Part shown: positions 35,906 through 40,000 of the stretch, piece by piece
How the letters are laid out: every line of letters begins with the position of its first letter
Position numbering within the stretch: the first letter of the stretch is position 1
Assembly: GCA_963575745.1 (NCBI GenBank)
Contig: CAUYUJ010001719.1
Location: forward strand, 37,501 to 77,500
Origin: Prorocentrum cordatum
Taxonomy: Eukaryota; Sar; Dinophyceae; Prorocentrales; Prorocentraceae
Direction: 5' to 3'
Length of the DNA stretch: 40,000 nucleotides
Translations under genes and position numbers: made by a program
Notes under the pieces: generated by a model
The model's input: the letters and a program-made list of their open reading frames with translations, nothing else
What the model was told of the DNA's origin: nothing
Database searches by the model: none

Positions 35906-36662
35906 TCACACCGCGCTCGTGGGATCCGGGGTGGCAAAACATGTTCTGGTGCTCTTGCGCCGATCCTTGGCGGCGCGCAGAGGGGGGTGGGGGGAGGGGG
36001 AGGGCTTCTTAGAAGCAGGCTGCTTCTTAGAAGGCGCCGGCCTCACATCTCGAGAGAAGGCGCGCGCCTTCTCAGAAGCAGGGGTGCTTCTGAGAAGCCC
36101 TCCCCCCTCCCCCCACCCCCCTCTGCGCGTGGCTGAGATCGGGTGCACCTGGCCGCTGGCCGTCCCCCTGGTGGCCCGCCCCCCCCTCGTGCTCGCGCCC
36201 TCGGCGCCAGCCCCCCCCCCCTCTGGGGCGGCCCTGCCCCCTGCCCTGCGCGCGGCCCATCCAGGGGCCGCGTGCTGGGTGGAGGGCCCCCATCCGGCCG
36301 TCCTGGGCTTCACTCGGGCGTGTCCCCCTGCAGGCGGACCATAGTCAAACAATACTCAAAAAGTCATCCCCCGACGTTTTTTTTCGTTTTAGAAGAAAAA
36401 AAGAAGAAACAACATTTTTGGATGTTCCTCCTGTAAGAGGGACGTGCCCGACTTACTCCCGGGCCGCCGGTGACCTGCCGCTCCCGCGGCTGGGCCTCCG
36501 CCGCCGCCGGGCTGGCCTGGTGGCTGGGCTGCTGCCCGCCCCGCCCGGCTCTGCTGCGCGCTCCGGCCACGCGGTCCGCTTCCCGTGCTTCTCCCTTCCT
36601 CCGCCGCCTCCTTGCTGCCCTCCCTTCCGGGAGGGCAGCGCATCCACCCCGATGATAACCAC
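35906..36662 (-). CDS. Three-exon hypothetical basic protein with two introners
   Basis: Exons 36662-36457, 36302-36134 and 35965-35906, in phase, about 144 codons to TGA. Exon 1 reads VVIIGVDALPSRKGGQQGGG, REKHGKRTAWPERAAEP and an Arg-rich PARRRRRPSRGSGRSPAAR. Exon 2 is Gly/Ala-rich (QHAAPGWAARRAGGRAAPEG). Exon 3 reads DRRKSTRTCFATPDPTSAV. Codons end mostly in G or C. Intron 1 is family B copy 5, donor GTAAGTCGGGC inside the TIR and CAG in the TSD. Intron 2 is element P with a GC donor (ATCTCA|GCCACG) and CCAAG|GAT. The coordinate 36662 is only the first in-frame codon considered, not a proven start. A long plus frame over the same region fails at both elements. Product unknown. Confidence 0.5.
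35976..36129 (-). mobile_element. Introner P, foldback element with CTTCTGAGAAG motif
   Basis: Arms CGCGCAGAGGGGGGTGGGGG and its complement ending CTCTGCGCG, about 45 bp, with GCTTCTTAGAAGC and GCTTCTGAGAAGC palindromes inside. Flanks TGGCGGCG and TGGCTGAG match at 6 of 8. Confidence 0.7.
36309..36456 (-). mobile_element. Family B introner, copy 5
   Basis: 148 bp between TCCTGGGC (36301-36308) and TCCCGGGC (36457-36464), 7 of 8 matching. On minus it begins GTAAGTCGGGC, a consensus donor. Confidence 0.8.
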
Positions 36663-37640
36663 CCCGACGCGCGGAGCCGTTCAGGACACGCGCCCCCACC
36701 CCAAGAAGGAACCAAACAGGGCAGGGCTGCTTCGTAAACGCCCAGGGCCGTTTAGTAGACGCCAGTTGTCCGGTCCAGGCGGTTTTTCCTCCATTGTCTT
36801 CCGCGCCGCCATGGCGCCGCATGGGCCGCTGCCGCCGCGCGCTCCCAGCCAGCGCGCCCAGCCTATGCTGGCACCGCCTCGGCAGTCGTCAGCGTCACGG
36901 TGGCTCATCGCAAGCAGCATTCGATTGCAGCCCACGCGTTTCGGCGCAGACCCGTGCGGGCTTTTTGTGTTTCTTTCTGGACCATCCTGGTCCCGCATCC
37001 AGCTGGCGCCCACCCTCTGCAGCAAAGCCTGACGTTTCCGGCCACGTGACGGACAATTGGATTCTCCTGGACTCCTGCTCCTGCAGCCCCGCAGGCCCTC
37101 TTCCTGGTGTACTCTTTCTTCTTGTTCTTCACGCTTCCAATGCCTGCAGCAGCCCTGGCTTCGGTCCCTGGGTGTGGCCATAGTGCCGTGCCGCGCCCAC
37201 TGCCAGGTCACTTCAGCCCCGGCTGGCCGATCCGCTGTGCTGGCCCTGCAATGCTTTCAACCGTCTTTCAATCGTGTGTCGGGGGCGCGCAAGCATGGAT
37301 CGGGGGAGGTGCCCTCCGCAAAATGCGGCCGGTGCCGCCTCGCTCGGCAGCGGAAATCCGCGATTACCCATGGAAACGGGACCCGTCGCTAATCCACGCC
37401 CCCTTCGTCCATGTTTGCGATCGCCCGAATCCTCCTCCTCCCTCCTGTCCTATGCGGCCGCTTCTCCCCCCGTGCGCCCTGTCTTGCAGCCGGACAATCA
37501 GTTGGTCGCGTGCACCCCTGTCCAACAACTCGAGCGTCTGTGCGGATCGCTTGCCTGCCGCGCTGAGGAGTAAACGCGGGGAAGGGGCTGGGCACGTCTC
37601 GGGGAAACCACGTCACCGTGCTCTCTCTCTGGAATGAATT
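36663..37640. other. Unique stretch, no gene recognised
   Basis: Repeat-free. Frames of 176 codons are open on both strands (plus 37107-37637, minus 36681-37211), without codon bias or convincing splice sites. Confidence 0.45.
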
Positions 37641-37644
37641 TGGC

Positions 37645-37795
37645 CTCTGCGGGCCTTGTTGGGGCCATCTCGGGGCCTTTCTGGGCCGTTCGGGTGCGCT
37701 TGTGGGCAAATTGGCCAAGCACTGGCCATCTGGGGCCCATCTCGGGGGCCTCTTGGGGCTTTCTTGGGGGCCTCTTGATGCCATCGTGGGCGATG
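37645..37795. repeat. CTTGGG array
   Basis: Plus orientation units, ending at CGATGCACC where the 50-bp array begins. Confidence 0.8.
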
Positions 37796-38225
37796 CACCG
37801 TTCGCTCTTCTGAGCTTTGCCGTTAAGAATTTTGTTTTCACATCGCCTTTCGCTTTTGGGAGCCGTGGTCTTGAGAGTTTTTGTCACGTCATCGTTCGCT
37901 ATTGGGAGCCTTGGCGTTACGATTTTGTGTCACGTCATCGTTCGCTATTGGAAGCTTTGGTGCGAATAGCTGGTTCATGTCATCGTCTGCTCTCGGGAAC
38001 ATTGGCGTCAAGAGCTTGTCACGTCACCGTTCGCTTTTGGGAGCCTTGTTGTGAAGACATGTTCACGTCACCGCTCGCTATTGGGAGACTTGGAGTTTGG
38101 AGCCTTTTGCGTTACTGTTCGCTCTTGGAAACCTTGGCGTTAAAAGCTGTTTACTTCACCGTTCGCTCTGTGGCGCCTTGGCGCTAAGGGCTTCCTGCGC
38201 CACTGCTCACTCCTGGGACCCTTGG
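37796..38225. repeat. 50-bp tandem array N, copy cluster 2
   Basis: About eight units of TCACCGTTCGCTCTTGGGAG followed by CCTTGGCGTTAAGAGC. Flanked on both sides by CTTGGG arrays. Confidence 0.9.
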
Positions 38226-38269
38226 AATTCAAAGCCGTCCAAACTGCGTGCGCGATTGGGCCATCTGGG

Positions 38270-38555
38270 GAGGGGTCTTCTGGGTCCCCGCTCGGGTGTC
38301 TCGGGGCCCTGTTGGGTCGTTCTGGGGCCCTCTTGGGCCGTCTTGGGAGGTTGGGCTTGTCTTGGGGCCCTCTTGGGACGCTCTTCGGGGTCTCCTGCGA
38401 CACTCTGGGGGCTCTCTGGGGAGCTTCTTGAAACCCTCTTGCCGTTCTGGGGCTCCTCTTGGGAGCATTTCGGGGATGCCTGGGACCTCTGGGTCCGCCT
38501 TAGCAGGCTTGGTTGGACCGTCTTGGGGCCCTCTTGGGACCCCTGGGGGCCACCA
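38270..38555. repeat. CTTGGG array
   Basis: GGGGCCCTCTTGGGCCGTCT-type units. Interrupted by the family A element that follows. Confidence 0.85.
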
Positions 38556-38557
38556 TA

Positions 38558-38725
38558 CAGTGAGGCTGCTGAAATAAGGAACGCTACAGAAGGAGCGAAG
38601 CCCCTCTGTGGCCTCAAAAAAAGCCTGGGTGCACGAGAAGGGCTAGAGGAACAACCACGTAAGAACGCAAGGAACATCGAGCCCCTTCCGGATCCAAACT
38701 GTTCCTTGTTTCAGCGACTTGGCTG
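38558..38725. mobile_element. Family A MITE, copy 4
   Basis: 168 bp inside CTTGGG array sequence. CAGTGAGGCTGCTGAAATAAGG and its inverted match ending in TTGGCTG; flanks TA and CA. Confidence 0.75.
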
Positions 38726-38734
38726 CATTGTTTT

Positions 38735-38865
38735 CTCGAGTTTTTTTGGGGGGGCCTCTGAGAGCCCTCGTCGGTCCCTCCTGGGGCTCTCTGCGGCTGG
38801 CCTGGGGCCCGCGTGGGAGCCTCCTGGGCCGCCTTGGGGCAAGCTCGGGGGGCCCCCCGCAAAAG
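38735..38865. repeat. CTTGGG array remnant
   Basis: More diverged units on the far side of the family A insertion. Confidence 0.65.
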
Positions 38866-38984
38866 CGCCTTCTTCGCCCGATCCGGGCCAGAGCGCACGA
38901 GAACCCAGGCATGATCGATCCACGAGCCCAGGAGGGGATTGAGAACTGCGAGGCGTGCAGCCGTTTCTAAGGACATCAATTGCA

Positions 38985-39255
38985 GATGCAACTGGGCGAT
39001 GCCAAGGGGACATGCCAGAGGGGGCGCGCCGCGGAGTGTCCCAAGGGACGCGCCAACGGACGTGCCAGGGGACGTGCCATGGGGACGCACCGCGGGACGT
39101 GATAAGGGGACGCGCTACGGAACGTGCCGAGGGACGTGCCACGGGACGTGCCAGGGGACGCGCCGCGCGAAGTGCCAGGGGGACTCGCCACGGGACACGC
39201 CGCGGAACGTGCGAGGGAACGTGTCAGGCGACGCGCTAGGGGACGTGCCAGGGAC
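38985..39255. repeat. 12-bp tandem array (GGGACGTGCCA)
   Basis: About 22 units of 10-12 bp such as GGGACGTGCCAG and GGGACGCGCCGC. Confidence 0.9.
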
Positions 39256-39893
39256 CGCGCTCCCAAGCAAGCTCCTTTGCTGCTCCAAATGCGCGGGATT
39301 CCCGCAAGTACGCCGCGCAAAGCGCCGTGTGAGACGACAATGTTACGACCAATGGACGAGCAGGGCAGCGTGGTCCGTCACGCCCGATTCTGCACTAAAG
39401 GCAATCAACACAAACTTCGGACACTGAGAAGACAGGCAGGCCCTTTGCAAAGTCGCGTGACGCTTGGGCACGTGCCCGAGGCGACCGCGTCGCCGGTAAG
39501 CTCTCCGCACGGGGGTCTCCGATTGTAATGCACCTGGTGATCGAAATGACCTCCACCCAACGAGGTGCACACCTGTGAGTCCGAGCTCCGCCATAACAAA
39601 TTGCCTAAACCAATCTACATATATATATATATATAGATATGTATATATACATATATATATATAGATGTGCTTGATTGCCAAGCCGCCTTGTCGTGACAAA
39701 GCCAGAACCAAGAGGACGAAATAAGAGGCGGGAGGCTGCAGCAGGAGCATGGTCGGTGGCAGCCGGGAGCGCCCGCCGACCAGCCTGCGCCCGACACCGG
39801 AACGCGCGCGGGCGAGCAGCGGAGAGACATCCCAACTTCCGTCAGCCGAGCCACACGCCGGAGCGCGAGGGGCGACAAGAGAGACGATGCCGG
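39256..39893. other. No gene; AT microsatellite
   Basis: Unique sequence with an (AT)n tract at 39617-39665. Nothing else recognised. Confidence 0.5.
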
Positions 39894-40000
39894 CCTGTCC
39901 TCTCCGCTTTCTGCGGGAGCGGCGGCACGCCCACCGATATGTTCGACTGCATCACGTGCGGGCGGAAGAGCGGAGGAGGCGGGGACGAGCGGGCAGGGGA
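39894..40000 (+). CDS. Partial exon running off the right edge, CxxC motif
   Basis: The plus frame reads PVLSAFCGSGGTPTD then MFDCITCGRKSGGGGDERAG, nearly all codons ending in G or C. CITC may be half of a zinc-binding site. The acceptor is not resolved, so the start is approximate. No family can be named from this fragment. Confidence 0.4.

Noticed and set aside
35919-36344. 141-codon plus frame with plausible hydrophobic peptide
   Set aside because: It reads through element P and into family B copy 5, and no acceptor fits on plus. The minus model joins three exons in phase at both elements.

Overview
This window looks like nuclear DNA of a dinoflagellate, and a Prorocentrum-like core dinoflagellate is my best guess (low confidence at genus level). 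It is G+C-rich and packed with triplet microsatellites. It has no bacterial-type operons. Short exons with G/C at the third codon position appear to be separated by introns of about 130-470 nt that start with GT, GC or GA and end with AG. One exon-like block on the minus strand begins with 13 nt identical to the 3' part of the dinoflagellate spliced leader. No protein belongs to a family I can name, so all gene calls are structural.

The central observation is that many candidate introns are filled almost exactly by MITE-like elements: terminal inverted repeats (TIRs), often flanked by 8-bp direct repeats that look like target-site duplications (TSDs). The splice sites lie in the TIR or the TSD. 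I find about a dozen such introner-like introns in nine gene models. Removing them joins reading frames in phase at: 10.07-10.91 kb (minus, three introners), 13.98-14.34 kb (plus), 17.58-18.24 kb (minus), 18.82-19.78 kb (plus), 20.27-21.01 kb (minus, tentative), 22.11-22.66 kb (minus), 30.42-31.00 kb (plus), 31.17-31.52 kb (minus), 33.22-33.88 kb (minus) and 35.91-36.66 kb (minus, two introners). The families recur here: A (mariner-like, TA/CAGT) four times, B five, C two, E four, F four, I two, plus several single elements.

Layout. 0-6.5 kb: a family A element, a Cys-rich terminal exon, diverged tandem arrays, GTC-type microsatellites and a G/C-run array with repeated TTCGAACCC. 6.5-10 kb: GGA/TCC arrays, exon-like islands and a 1.3-kb CTTGGG array. 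10-14.4 kb: two introner genes and a minus-strand gene region with the spliced-leader relic. 14.6-17.5 kb: short-period arrays and local duplications. 17.5-25.1 kb: introner genes between GGA, GAC and GTC microsatellites. 25.4-28.4 kb: mostly repeats. 28.4-34 kb: a frame-slipped exon, two introner genes, nested perfect palindromes and a third introner gene. 34-40 kb: 50-bp and CTTGGG arrays, another introner gene, a 12-bp array and an exon running off the right edge.

(TCC)n tracts lie just upstream of several exons on the coding strand and probably serve as polypyrimidine tracts. In short, this is a few small-exon genes buried in repeats, with mobile-element-derived introns as the main unusual feature. 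All gene models are by eye; none has been tested against RNA or a database.
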